Shown: positions 26,305 to 35,124, counted from the stretch's first letter. The stretch is 64,000 nucleotides of DNA from Herpetosiphon geysericola (GCF_001306135.1 NZ_LGKP01000005.1:85240-149239), one strand, 5' to 3'. Numbers and translations are program-made. Notes: generated by a model from the sequence alone, not told the origin.

Positions 26305-26332
26305 TTGACAAATTATTGAGACTTAGTATTAT
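26305..26332 (+). promoter_or_regulatory. Promoter of the metallophore-like operon
   Basis: TTGACA (26305-26310), 16 bases, TATTAT (26327-26332). This is a near-consensus vegetative promoter, and its spacer and -10 are covered by the first operator-like repeat, as expected for a repressed gene set. The ATG is 52 bases past the -10. Confidence 0.75.
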
Positions 26333-26364
26333 TATCAAGGATTATTGATACTGAGTATTATTAT
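26312..26364. promoter_or_regulatory. Two tandem operator-like 24-bp repeats
   Basis: Two 24-bp units, 26312-26335 and 26341-26364, match at 22 of 24 positions with a period of 29 bp. The second contains a perfect ATACT-G-AGTAT palindrome; the first has GACT-T-AGTAT. They overlap the promoter and the transcription start area. The AT-rich palindromic tandem layout fits a metalloregulator of the Fur, DtxR or related type, but the motif does not match a consensus I know. Confidence 0.65.
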
Positions 26365-26383
26365 ATAGCTGAAGGGGCATGCG

Positions 26384-27664
26384 ATGGGGCATCTGTTGAT
26401 GCTAGAGAGTTGGGTTGGGGGAACGGGCCAGATTTTGCCAGCGGCCATTACGGCACTGGGCCATAGCTATAGTTTTGTGACGCGGCGGCGGGAGCATTAC
26501 GCGACGCCACCAGCTACCCACCCAGTGCTGGCTTATGCCCAACATGTGCTTACGACGGAAACCAATGACGAAGCAGCGCTGATAGATTTTCTACGTGAGC
26601 AACATCGCTTGCTGCATTTCGATGGCGTGCTGACGATTTGCGATTATTACATCGACACTGCGCGCCAAGTGGCTGCTGTGCTTGATTTGCCATGTTCGTT
26701 TCCGAGCCACGTTCGTAGCATTCGCAATAAAGGCCTGTTGCGCCAAGCGCTAGATCGGGCAGGATTGGCAAATCCAGCGTATCAACTGGTGAACTCGTGG
26801 AGCGAAGCCCAAACTGCGGCGCTGACGATTGGCTATCCGTTGGTGATTAAGCCGACCGATTTGGCTTCGAGTGCCTATGTGCGCTTGGTACACAACGACG
26901 CTGAGCTACGCGAAAGCTATACAACGCTTGCTGGTTTTGAGCGCAACTTCCGCGACCAGCCCCGCGAGCGAGCGGTTTTGCTCGAAGCCTATATGCATGG
27001 CCCAGAAGTTAGCGTTGAAGCATGTACATTTGCTGGCGAAACCACCATCCTTGGGATTACTGATAAGGGCCTCACTGGCGAGCCATATTTTATCGAAGAT
27101 AGCCATATGTTTCCGGCTGCGCTGAGCGAGCAGGATCAAAGCGTAACTATTGAGCTTGTGCGGGCTGCGCTCACGGCGGTGGGCTTTGATCATGGCATCA
27201 GTCATACCGAAGTTAAGCTGACTCCCACTGGCCCACGCATTGTCGAGATCAATCCGCGTGTTGGCGGCAATTACATCGCCGAATTGGTTGATCGGGTCAG
27301 TGGGATTAATCTGCTGAATGCGACAATTGAGCTAGCGCTTGGGCAACGACCAAACGTGCAGCCACGCGAAACCAGCATTTCGAGTGCGGCAATTCAATTT
27401 TTGGTGCCCAACCAGGCTGGCACAGTGCAGGCGATTCATGGCCAAACTGCGCTTGCCAACGCGCCGCATGTTGCCCGCTGGACGCTTAGCGCGACTGCTG
27501 GCAGCACAATTGATCAGCCGATCGATAATGCTTGTTATTTGGGCCATGTGGTTGCGGTTGATGCTGATGGCTTGCAAGCCCGTTCATTTGCTAGCCAAGC
27601 GGCGGCTTTGCTGGAATTTGAATTTGCCGAGCAGCCAAGTTTGGAGGTTGCTCGCAATGGCTAA
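26384..27664 (+). CDS. ATP-grasp carboxylate-amine ligase
   Basis: This 426-residue ATP-dependent ligase joins a carboxylate, via acyl-phosphate, to an amine or other nucleophile. ATP-grasp features are VIKPTD (154-159), the clasp LLEAYMHGPEVSVE (199-212), VKLTPTGPRIVEINPR (278-292) with the metal-binding Glu and Asn, and GGNY. The N-terminal 110 residues form the pre-ATP-grasp domain; the C-terminal 120 resemble the biotin-carboxylase-C-like tail of this group. It is first in a five-gene operon; the next gene starts inside its last codons. AAGGGG precedes the ATG. It could condense an SbnA-derived amino acid with another acid in metallophore synthesis (inference). Confidence 0.9.
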   Translation: MGHLLMLESWVGGTGQILPAAITALGHSYSFVTRRREHYATPPATHPVLAYAQHVLTTETNDEAALIDFLREQHRLLHFDGVLTICDYYIDTARQVAAVLDLPCSFPSHVRSIRNKGLLRQALDRAGLANPAYQLVNSWSEAQTAALTIGYPLVIKPTDLASSAYVRLVHNDAELRESYTTLAGFERNFRDQPRERAVLLEAYMHGPEVSVEACTFAGETTILGITDKGLTGEPYFIEDSHMFPAALSEQDQSVTIELVRAALTAVGFDHGISHTEVKLTPTGPRIVEINPRVGGNYIAELVDRVSGINLLNATIELALGQRPNVQPRETSISSAAIQFLVPNQAGTVQAIHGQTALANAPHVARWTLSATAGSTIDQPIDNACYLGHVVAVDADGLQARSFASQAAALLEFEFAEQPSLEVARNG

Positions 27665-28475
27665 GCCAAATTCCATCGCTGCTGCAAGCGTTGGCGAATT
27701 GATTAAAGCAGTTCTGGGTGGGGCTTATACGCTTGATCCCACTGAGCTATTTGCCACCGGCGCAATGTGGATTGCCCAAAGTACCAAGTTTCCGGGCACA
27801 ACCCAGCTGTATCGCAACTACTATTTGCTGCTGCGCTCGGGGTCAGCGTTTGGCGCTTGCTGCGTTGAACGCGACGATCTGCCAGCGCTGGTTGCTGAAG
27901 ATCTGGCGGGCGCTTCGCTGGCAAGCTTGCTGGCTGATCCGCGTTTGCCTGTGCGCATTGCCGCGCTTGATGCCTACTTCGGCAGCGTCGAGCCACATCG
28001 TGATGCAGCCCGTGCTACGCCATGGCAGCTGCCCCTTGGCACCCCGCACGATCGTGCTTTAGCCCGTGATCGGGCGATTGTAAGCTTGCTGAAGATTGAG
28101 CCAGGCCAACAGGTTGCGCTGATTGGAGTGGTTAATCCGTTGGTGCAAGCGATTCGCGAACAGCGTGGCGTGTGTTTGCCCTGCGACTTCAACCTGCGCC
28201 AAACCCAATGGGGCGACCCAGTAAGCAACACGATGGAGCCAGCACTTGACGCCGCTGATGTGGTGATTGCAACTGGCATGACCTTGAGCAATGGCTCATT
28301 TGATCACATTTTGGAGCGGGTGCGGGCGCGCTCGGTGCCGCTGGTGGTCTATGCCCAAACTGGCAGCAGCATTGTGCCGCAGTTTCTTGATCATGGCGTG
28401 ACAGCGGTATCAGCTGAGCCATTTCCTTTTTCGCAATTTAGCGCCGAGCCAAGCGTGCTCTATCGCTATCAATAA
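27657..28475 (+). CDS. DUF364/DUF4213-type Rossmann-like protein (heavy-metal chelation family)
   Basis: This 272-residue protein has the DUF364 hallmark block ATGMTLSNGSFDHILERVR followed by VYAQTGSSIVPQFLDHGV, and an N-terminal DUF4213-like part (residues 1-110). Family members have been annotated as putative heavy-metal chelation proteins from structure and occur beside metal or siderophore transport genes; biochemical function is open. The ATG at 27657 has GGAGG upstream and overlaps the ligase stop by 8 bases (translational coupling); a much longer reading in the same frame starts inside the ligase and is not needed. Cys residues (FGACCVERDD, GVCLPCDFN) could bind metal. Confidence 0.85.
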   Translation: MAKPNSIAAASVGELIKAVLGGAYTLDPTELFATGAMWIAQSTKFPGTTQLYRNYYLLLRSGSAFGACCVERDDLPALVAEDLAGASLASLLADPRLPVRIAALDAYFGSVEPHRDAARATPWQLPLGTPHDRALARDRAIVSLLKIEPGQQVALIGVVNPLVQAIREQRGVCLPCDFNLRQTQWGDPVSNTMEPALDAADVVIATGMTLSNGSFDHILERVRARSVPLVVYAQTGSSIVPQFLDHGVTAVSAEPFPFSQFSAEPSVLYRYQ

Positions 28476-28502
28476 CCCTGTGTGATTCGTTCTGGAGGAC
28501 GG

Positions 28503-29327
28503 ATGGAGCTTCCAAGCAATTTTTCCAACCTGTTACACGATTATCCCCAGCTCTACGATCATGTAATTCCCGACCCTGAGCAGGCGATGGGACGCTTTTT
28601 GCATGGCCTGCTTGAGCAGTTTGCGCCAGGGCCACGGCTGCTTGATGTGGGCTGTGGGCTTGGGCGCGAAATCGCCTATCTGCAAACCCAAGGCTATCAG
28701 CCAATTGGCATCGATTCGTCGGCGGCGATGATCGCATGGGCCAGCCAACGTAACCCAAGCCTGCGTTTTGTTCAGGCCAGCCAACAAACCTTTGCGCTTG
28801 ATTGTGCCTTTGATGCAATTATTTGTGTTGGCAGCACCCTGCTTTACAATTTGACCAACGCTGAATTGCTCGGCACGTTGCGGCGGTTTCGCCAACACCT
28901 CGTTGAGGGTGGCGTGTTGGTGCTGGATATGCGCAATGCTGCCTTTTTCTTGACCGAAGCAGGCCAACGCTGGCTGCGCCAAGAACATCGCGAGGAAACC
29001 AAGCTGGCAAATGGCACACTCGTTGGCTTGACGCGATTTGACATAACGCCAAGTACACAACTTCTCGAACGCTACTATACATGGCTATTTCCTGATCAGC
29101 CAGCGCTGCACGAGCACCTACAACATCGGTTGCTTTTTCCTCAAGAGCTGGGTTTATTGCTGCAACTAGCAGGCTTTGGCGTCGAAGTGATGTTTGACGA
29201 ACCAGCTCCGCATATTGGTGCGTTTACTAGCGATTGGACGTTTGGCCAAAGCCTGTTTGGACGACGCCTGCAAGTTGTGGCCCGTGCTTTGGCGCCAAGT
29301 GAGCAGGGAGCAACCGCATGGAGCTAA
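28503..29327 (+). CDS. Class I SAM-dependent methyltransferase
   Basis: This 274-residue methyltransferase carries LLDVGCGLGREIAYL (motif I), PIGIDSSAAMI (motif II) and AIICVGSTLLYNLTNAE (post-II). It lies third in the operon, 27 bp after the DUF364 gene, and the next ORF starts 10 bases before its stop. GGAGG sits close to the ATG at 28503. N- or carboxyl-methylation of the operon product is a reasonable guess; the acceptor is not visible in sequence. Confidence 0.9.
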   Translation: MELPSNFSNLLHDYPQLYDHVIPDPEQAMGRFLHGLLEQFAPGPRLLDVGCGLGREIAYLQTQGYQPIGIDSSAAMIAWASQRNPSLRFVQASQQTFALDCAFDAIICVGSTLLYNLTNAELLGTLRRFRQHLVEGGVLVLDMRNAAFFLTEAGQRWLRQEHREETKLANGTLVGLTRFDITPSTQLLERYYTWLFPDQPALHEHLQHRLLFPQELGLLLQLAGFGVEVMFDEPAPHIGAFTSDWTFGQSLFGRRLQVVARALAPSEQGATAWS

Positions 29328-30559
29328 GTATGGCGGAGCGGCAACGCGGCCTACGTGCCTTGTTGGGCTTCACCTTTTTTATGGTCAGCGGCTTTACGTT
29401 GGTTATGCCGTTGGTCGCGGTGCATTTCGTCAATACGCTTGGCTGGGCGGCGGTGACCGTTGGCTTGGCCCTCGCCGTGCGTCAATTGACCCAACAAGGC
29501 TTGGCACTGGTGGCGGGAAGTCTGACCGACCGCATCGGAGCGCGCCAACTGTTGTGTGGCGGCGTTTTGCTGCGGGCAGTGGGTTTTGCCAGTCTAGCGT
29601 GGGCCAATACCATTCCTAGTTTGTTTACTGCCTTGGTGGTTTCAGCCTTGGGTGGGGCATTATTCGAGGTGCCCTATCAGGCCTCGATTGCCATGCTGAC
29701 CACTGATGAATCGCGGCCTCGTTATTATGCGCTGAGCAACCTTGTGAGTGGTGTGGCGACAACACTTGGCCCGCTGATCGGCGTATGGCTGTTGCGCTTT
29801 GATTTTCAATGGGTTTGTTTGAGTGCGGCAGCCTGCTTTTTGGTGACGTTTGTGATTGCGGTGCTGGTGTTGCCAGCGGTGCGCACTGCTAATTCGAGCA
29901 AGAAGCTGGGGGCTGGCTATGCGCTCGTGTTTCGCGATCGACGCTTTTTGGCCTTGACAGCATTGCTTATGGGCTATTGGTTTGTGGCAGTACAAATTAA
30001 TATCAGCCTGCCAATTATGGTCGAACGGCTAACAGGCAGCAGCGATGGCGTTGGTGTAATGTTTGCGCTCAATGCTGGCATGACGGTCTGCTTGCAATAC
30101 CCAATGATCCGGCTGCTGGAGCCACGGCTATCCACCCGCGCAATTCTCGTAATTGGGGTTGGGCTGATGGCCCTGAGCTTGGGTGCGGTTGGCTTGGTCG
30201 GTAGCTTTAGCCTCTTACTAGGCTGTGTTGGCTTTTTTGCCTTTGGCTCACTGCTGACCAGACCAACCCAACAAAGTTTGACGGTGGCGCTGGCCGATTC
30301 GCAAGCCCTTGGCACCTATCTGGGGGTTAGTTCGCTGGCGTTGGCCATTGGTGGTGGCTTGGGCAATGGCGTAGGCGGCTGGCTGATCGATTTGGCAGCA
30401 GCCCATGCGCTGCCATTGCTGCCATGGATAGTGTTTGCAGTGGTGGGGTTGGTAAGCGCAATTGGCCTCGTGCTGTTGCCGCTGCCCAAGCCTGCGCTTA
30501 ATCCTGCTGCCGCGATCGAGGCTCATTCAGAGGGCGAAACGACTGCCGCCCCAGCGTGA
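29318..30559 (+). CDS. MFS transporter (likely exporter)
   Basis: This 413-residue protein has 12 predicted membrane segments. The DHA1-type signature between TM2 and TM3 is seen in AGSLTDRIGARQLL, which fits drug or metabolite exporters. It overlaps the methyltransferase gene by 10 bases, and the last gene of the operon starts 10 bp after its stop. In siderophore loci the single MFS gene normally secretes the product; I infer the same here. No ABC importer or TonB system lies in the window. Confidence 0.9.
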   Translation: MELSMAERQRGLRALLGFTFFMVSGFTLVMPLVAVHFVNTLGWAAVTVGLALAVRQLTQQGLALVAGSLTDRIGARQLLCGGVLLRAVGFASLAWANTIPSLFTALVVSALGGALFEVPYQASIAMLTTDESRPRYYALSNLVSGVATTLGPLIGVWLLRFDFQWVCLSAAACFLVTFVIAVLVLPAVRTANSSKKLGAGYALVFRDRRFLALTALLMGYWFVAVQINISLPIMVERLTGSSDGVGVMFALNAGMTVCLQYPMIRLLEPRLSTRAILVIGVGLMALSLGAVGLVGSFSLLLGCVGFFAFGSLLTRPTQQSLTVALADSQALGTYLGVSSLALAIGGGLGNGVGGWLIDLAAAHALPLLPWIVFAVVGLVSAIGLVLLPLPKPALNPAAAIEAHSEGETTAAPA

Positions 30560-30569
30560 TGGAGAATCT

Positions 30570-31742
30570 ATGCTTACGATTATTGATACGATTGGTCAGA
30601 CGCCGCTGGTACAACTGCAACGCCTAACCCACGCCAACGAGGCGCGAATTGGGCTGAAGTGCGAGCGCACCAATCCAGGTGGTAGCGTCAAGGATCGTCC
30701 AGCGCGCTTTATCATCGAAACTGCTGAGCGGGCTGGTTGGCTTAGCCAAGGCGGCACAATCATTGAATCGTCAAGTGGTAATTTTGGCATTTCACTGGCG
30801 ATGCTTGGCGCTGCCAAAGGCTATCGGGTAATTATTCTAGTTGATCCAAAAATCACTCCAACCAATTTGGCCTTGCTTGAAGCGTATGGCGCAGAGGTCG
30901 AGATTGTGACCGAGCAAGATGACAGCGGCAGCTATCATAAAACCAGAATTGCCAGAGCCAACGAATTAGCGCGCCAGATTCCTGGGGCATTTCGACCAGA
31001 CCAATGCTTCAACCTGCTCAACAGTGAAGCCCATGCCAACAGTACCGCGCGCGAGATTTTGGTGCAGGGCGGCAATTCATTGGCCATGGTGATTGCGGCG
31101 GTCAGCACTGGGGGCCAGCTTGGCGGCATCCTTCGTCAGCTCAAACTGGTTGCGCCGCATGTTCAGGTCGTTGGCGTCGATGCAGTTGGCTCGGCAATTT
31201 TTGGCGGTGCGGCCCATAGCTATCTGATGCCTGGGGTTGGGTTGGGCTGGACTCCAGCCAATTTGCCGTTGGCCTTGCTCGATTACGCCTTCAATGTGCC
31301 CGATGAAGCAGCCTTTTTGGCCTGTCGAACCTTGGCGCGCCATGAAGGGATTATGGTTGGCGCTTCGAGTGGCGCGGTGCTGTTGGCTGCCATGTTCTTT
31401 GCCCAACAATTGCCTGCTGATGCCCAGATTGTGGTAATTGCCGCCGATAGTGGCGAGCGCTACCTGCAAACTATCTACAACGATGCATGGCTCACTGACC
31501 ATGGGCTTAGTATCAATTGTAGCCCTGCAGAGTTGCGAGCGCGGGCTCGGAGCTTGCGGCCATGTGCGTTCCACGAAGGTCAGGTTGGCACCGTCCAAGC
31601 CAATTTGGCTGAAACGCTACAAGTTCCCGCCTCTACGCAGCAGATGAATCAGCTGGTACAGGAACACTGGCGGCAGCGCTCGTTGCAAGTAGGTTCGGCG
31701 TTTACCACCCGTCAAGCGCTGCTCCAAGATGTTTATTGTTAA
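30570..31742 (+). CDS. SbnA-like PLP-dependent cysteine-synthase-family enzyme
   Basis: This 390-residue fold-type II PLP enzyme has the Schiff-base Lys41 in NPGGSVKDRP, ESSSGNFGISLA (substrate loop) and STGGQLGG (phosphate loop). The segment DPKITPTNLALLEAYGAE and the Gly/Tyr-KTRI stretch resemble SbnA, which builds N-(1-amino-1-carboxyethyl)-glutamate from O-phosphoserine and glutamate for staphyloferrin B, more than house-keeping CysK. There is no SbnB-like dehydrogenase in the operon. The C-terminus is about 60 residues longer than SbnA and ends CAFHEGQVGTVQ...DVYC. GGAGA precedes the ATG. Plain cysteine synthase remains possible. Confidence 0.85.
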   Translation: MLTIIDTIGQTPLVQLQRLTHANEARIGLKCERTNPGGSVKDRPARFIIETAERAGWLSQGGTIIESSSGNFGISLAMLGAAKGYRVIILVDPKITPTNLALLEAYGAEVEIVTEQDDSGSYHKTRIARANELARQIPGAFRPDQCFNLLNSEAHANSTAREILVQGGNSLAMVIAAVSTGGQLGGILRQLKLVAPHVQVVGVDAVGSAIFGGAAHSYLMPGVGLGWTPANLPLALLDYAFNVPDEAAFLACRTLARHEGIMVGASSGAVLLAAMFFAQQLPADAQIVVIAADSGERYLQTIYNDAWLTDHGLSINCSPAELRARARSLRPCAFHEGQVGTVQANLAETLQVPASTQQMNQLVQEHWRQRSLQVGSAFTTRQALLQDVYC

Positions 31743-31756
31743 GCTAGGCCTGAAAT

Positions 31757-33019
31757 TCAATTCAGCGGCACGTGGCGCTGAATGATCGCCACCGCAGCGA
31801 GAATTCCCGCATCGCTCGCGATCTGCTGCCCCAAAGTCGCTGCTCGGTGCTGCATTGGAGAATCATGCAGCACCTGGTTGATCGCCGCGCTTAACTGGGG
31901 CGTGCGCAGGGTCTTGCGGGCGATGGGCGGCGGCCCGACGCCTAAACGGGCCACCTGCCTGCCCCAAAATGCTTGATCGCCCATAAAAGGCACGACAATC
32001 GAGGGTACTCCTGCGCGCAACGCCGCAGCGGTGGTTCCCGCCCCTCCATGATGCACAATCGCGGCCATTTGCGGAAACAACCACGCATGGGGAATTGCAT
32101 CCAATAAGTGGACGGTAGGCGGCAGCTCACGAACGGTTAAGCCACCCCACCCTGCTGCAAGGATGCCCCGTTGGCCAGTTTGGGCCAAGGCCTCCAGTGC
32201 GATACGCCCTGCAGCTTCTGGATTGCGGCCACCCATGCTGCCAAACCCAAAATAAATCGGTGGCTCACCAGCTGCCAAAAACGCAACCAGATCGGCAGGC
32301 GGTTTCCAATCTGCTGGCGGATCAAGGAACCATGCCCCCGTCACCGTATGGTGCGCAGGCCAATCGCTGGGGCGCGGCAGCACATGAGGGCTATAGCCAT
32401 AGATCACTGGGATGTGCTGGCGCTCATACTGGCCAAAAGGTCCAGCTAGCGGCGCGGCTGGTAGGCCAAGGGTTGTTCGTGTCGCTGCATCGGCGGCTTT
32501 CAGGGTTTGCCAAAACACGAACTGCATTAGGCGGAAGGAGAGGCGATTAAGCATGCCACCAAGGGTTTTCAATGGCACAAGGGGACTAGGAAACATGCTG
32601 GTTGGGGTAAACGGAAAGACATGCGCAATCAGCATGGGGATTTGGGCCGCTGTCGCTGCGGTAAATGCCCCGCCAAAGCCAGCCATTCCAGCAATCAGCA
32701 GATCGCTACCATGGAGAATTGCTGGAAGCTGACGGGCTTGCTCGGCGGCACGGCTGCGCATCTCACGCTGCATCTGGCGCAGAATCGTCACGAAATTGCC
32801 GCGTTCAAGGGTTGCACGCCAAGCGGGGCTATTCAGCAGGACTTCAATGCTCTCACCGGTTGAAATAAAACTCAAGCCAGCATCCGTAACAAGGGGCGCA
32901 AAATTGTCACTGGCGGCAACTCGTACTGTATAGCCAGCCGCCTGCAAGCCGACCCCAAGCGCCACATAGGGTTGTACATCGCCGCGCGTTCCGCCCGTCA
33001 TGATGGTGATAATTGGCAT
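31757..33019 (-). CDS. UDP-glycosyltransferase (MGT/sterol glucosyltransferase type)
   Basis: This 420-residue GT1 enzyme starts MPIITIMTGGTRGDVQPYVALG, the acceptor-domain signature of sterol/antibiotic glucosyltransferases. The donor-site motif AIVHHGGAGTTAAALRAGVPSIVVPFMGDQ lies near residues 325-355. A GGAGGG site sits before 33019. It is convergent with the metallophore-like operon, only 14 bp apart, and probably unrelated to it in expression. The acceptor could be a lipid or a secondary metabolite. Confidence 0.9.
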   Translation of the reverse strand: MPIITIMTGGTRGDVQPYVALGVGLQAAGYTVRVAASDNFAPLVTDAGLSFISTGESIEVLLNSPAWRATLERGNFVTILRQMQREMRSRAAEQARQLPAILHGSDLLIAGMAGFGGAFTAATAAQIPMLIAHVFPFTPTSMFPSPLVPLKTLGGMLNRLSFRLMQFVFWQTLKAADAATRTTLGLPAAPLAGPFGQYERQHIPVIYGYSPHVLPRPSDWPAHHTVTGAWFLDPPADWKPPADLVAFLAAGEPPIYFGFGSMGGRNPEAAGRIALEALAQTGQRGILAAGWGGLTVRELPPTVHLLDAIPHAWLFPQMAAIVHHGGAGTTAAALRAGVPSIVVPFMGDQAFWGRQVARLGVGPPPIARKTLRTPQLSAAINQVLHDSPMQHRAATLGQQIASDAGILAAVAIIQRHVPLN

Positions 33020-33334
33020 AGTCCCCTCCTTGCCGATCATATCGAAGGCCTGCTTGATGGTAGGCGACGCACCACGACAGCGCTTTTAATGGAAGCATCA
33101 GTAGAATAGATAAGAAGCGCGCTGTCGCCATCGGATTTAGAATACCATGCAGAATGACCTTAAACGATCCCTCATTTTTGCCAGTTCTCATCTCCAACGC
33201 AAAGCAATCCTGTAGGCTCAAGCCAATCCATAGCCACGAAGCGCTGGAAGCATCTCGACGATTCCAATTTCGCTAATCCTGCTAATCAGTATGCTCATGA
33301 AGCGGCTGCAACTGGTTGCCAAAGGCTAATCGTT

Positions 33335-33378
33335 CAGGATGGTCAGCGACGATTTGTAAAGTCGCTGACCATCCTGAT
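33335..33378 (-). terminator. Long perfect hairpin after nhaA; gap 33020-33388
   Basis: A 17-bp perfect stem (33335-33351 with 33362-33378) and 10-nt loop lie just past the nhaA stop (minus strand), without a T-run. The rest of this 369-bp gap shows no gene; it should hold the promoter of the glycosyltransferase. Confidence 0.65.
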
Positions 33379-33388
33379 TAGGCGCTGG

Positions 33389-34762
33389 TCACTGGCTTTT
33401 TTTGTCATTGGTGCGAGGTTGTGGCATCCGCCGTAAAATGAGCATCCCACCGCCACCAGCGATCAGCGAGGCAAGCAAAATGGCGAGTTTTGCTGCTGTC
33501 TGTGCTTCTGGAGTGGGTAAGCCAAGCGTGGCAAGAAACATCGACATCGTAAACCCAATGCCGGCGAGCATGCCTGCCCCGAGCATGTGGCCCCACGTCA
33601 CCCCCTCTGGTAACTCGACCCAGCCACTTCGCACCGCCAGCCAACTTGCACCGACTAAGCCAATCGGTTTGCCGAGCACCAAACCAAACACCACGCCAAG
33701 CACAATGGGGATGGCTGGGCCGTGAAGCGTGCTGAGCGACACCACTACGCCAGCGTTTGCGAGGGCAAAAATTGGCATAATGCACCAGGTAATCCAGCCA
33801 TGTAGGCGGTGTTCGAGCTTTTGCAGGGGAGCTTGGACATGTTCACAAAGATCTTCGAGCTCGAGGACGGTTTGTTGTTGTTGTTCATCGGTTAGCATTA
33901 GCGCTGTGGCGTCGGTGGTGACGGGAAATCCCTCAACAAGCGCATGGGCACGCGCCCGAAACGCCGCGCCATCAATTCGAAAGCGCGCAGGAATGGTTAA
34001 TGCAACCGCAACCCCCGCCAGCGTTGCATGAATCCCCGAAGCCAGAAATGCCAGCCATACTCCGACGCCGACAACGAGGTACACCAGCAGCGTGCGAATC
34101 CCCAGCCGATTAGCAGCCATTAACAAGAGGAGCAGGCCGATGCCGACCAGGAGTGCCCCAAGGTTCAGCTCCGCCGTATAGAAGATGGCAATCACAATCA
34201 CGGCAATCAGATCATCAACAATCGCCACGGCAGTTAAAAAGATTTTGAGCGCTGCTGGTACGCGCGACCCGAGCAGCGCGAGACATCCCAAAGCAAAGGC
34301 AATATCCGTTGCCATCGGAATCCCCCAGCCGGAACTGCCCGTGCCACCACGATTGAGAACCGCATAGATTGCGGCTGGCACAACCGCACCGCCAATGGCG
34401 GCGATAATTGGTAATGCGGCCACCCGCAGGCGCGCAAGCTCGCCGACTAAGACTTCCCGTTTGATTTCGAGGCCAATAAACAAGAAGAAGATCGCCATAA
34501 GGCCATCGTTAATCCAGTGATGGATCGAGAGTTTCACTTCGAACAAGCCAAGATTGATGCCAGCATAGGTCGCTAACAGCGATTCATATTGCTGGTGCAT
34601 GCCCGTATTTGCAAGCAGCAAAGCGATGATCGTAACGGCAATTAAAGCGATGCCACCTGCTTGGGCGTAGTGCATAAATTCTTGCATCGGGGTAAGCACA
34701 CGCGCCAATGGCGTATCACTCCAATGGGAAGCCGGACGCGAGCTGGTCGGTGGTGATGCCAT
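33389..34762 (-). CDS. nhaA: NhaA-family Na+/H+ antiporter
   Basis: This 457-residue antiporter exports Na+ (or Li+) in exchange for protons. Twelve membrane helices are expected; MATDIAFALG and IAIVDDLIAVIVIA carry the conserved Asp residues of the ion site, and FLFIGLEIKREVLVGEL is the early signature. The start at 34762 has GGAGGG 5 bases upstream. The C-terminal tail (RRMPQPRTNDKKSQ) is short. A structured leader of about 160 nt precedes it. Confidence 0.95.
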   Translation of the reverse strand: MASPPTSSRPASHWSDTPLARVLTPMQEFMHYAQAGGIALIAVTIIALLLANTGMHQQYESLLATYAGINLGLFEVKLSIHHWINDGLMAIFFLFIGLEIKREVLVGELARLRVAALPIIAAIGGAVVPAAIYAVLNRGGTGSSGWGIPMATDIAFALGCLALLGSRVPAALKIFLTAVAIVDDLIAVIVIAIFYTAELNLGALLVGIGLLLLLMAANRLGIRTLLVYLVVGVGVWLAFLASGIHATLAGVAVALTIPARFRIDGAAFRARAHALVEGFPVTTDATALMLTDEQQQQTVLELEDLCEHVQAPLQKLEHRLHGWITWCIMPIFALANAGVVVSLSTLHGPAIPIVLGVVFGLVLGKPIGLVGASWLAVRSGWVELPEGVTWGHMLGAGMLAGIGFTMSMFLATLGLPTPEAQTAAKLAILLASLIAGGGGMLILRRMPQPRTNDKKSQ

Positions 34763-34922
34763 CAAACCCTCCAAGCGGCGATCACGACACCACCCACAGG
34801 TTCATGAGTTGGCAGCACATAAGGACAGGTCGACGGCAACACAAAAGACTGTCCCTCTGTGACAGTCTCCTCCAGAACTCGGATTGGGTGCGCCGAGGAA
34901 CGCTATAAAACTGAGCTTCTCT
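34763..34922 (-). promoter_or_regulatory. Structured 5' leader of nhaA, possible regulatory RNA
   Basis: The region between the predicted promoter and the nhaA ribosome site folds locally: CTCGG/CCGAG at 34882-34900 on the minus strand, and GACTGTC/GACAGTC (34848-34868, both strands). A leader of this length ahead of nhaA invites comparison with known nhaA-associated riboswitch classes; I cannot confirm a class from memory. Confidence 0.35.
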
Positions 34923-34951
34923 ATGGTACCGAACGTTGCATCCGCTGTCAA
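34923..34951 (-). promoter_or_regulatory. Promoter candidate of nhaA
   Basis: Read on the minus strand: TTGACA (34951-34946), 17 bases, TACCAT (34928-34923). A perfect -35 with standard spacing. The remaining part of the gap up to 35123 shows no gene. Confidence 0.5.
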
Positions 34952-35124
34952 CCGCATAAACCGCCATGCGCGCCGATCGTGGGCTAACAAGTAGCGATAC
35001 CTCGCCTCCCAACGTGGAGCGGGTCAATGAATAATTGTACCGTGCTCCTCCCCACAGATAGCTCTCTACTAAATAGTGGTTCATGACCATGCGTTGGATG
35101 CAGTAAAGCGTAGTTTCCCCCTGC

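Noticed and set aside
27339..27656. Long in-frame extension of the DUF364 protein into the ATP-grasp gene
   Set aside because: The extra 106 residues are the shadow of the ligase gene in another frame; the ATG at 27657 has GGAGG and starts at the conserved domain.
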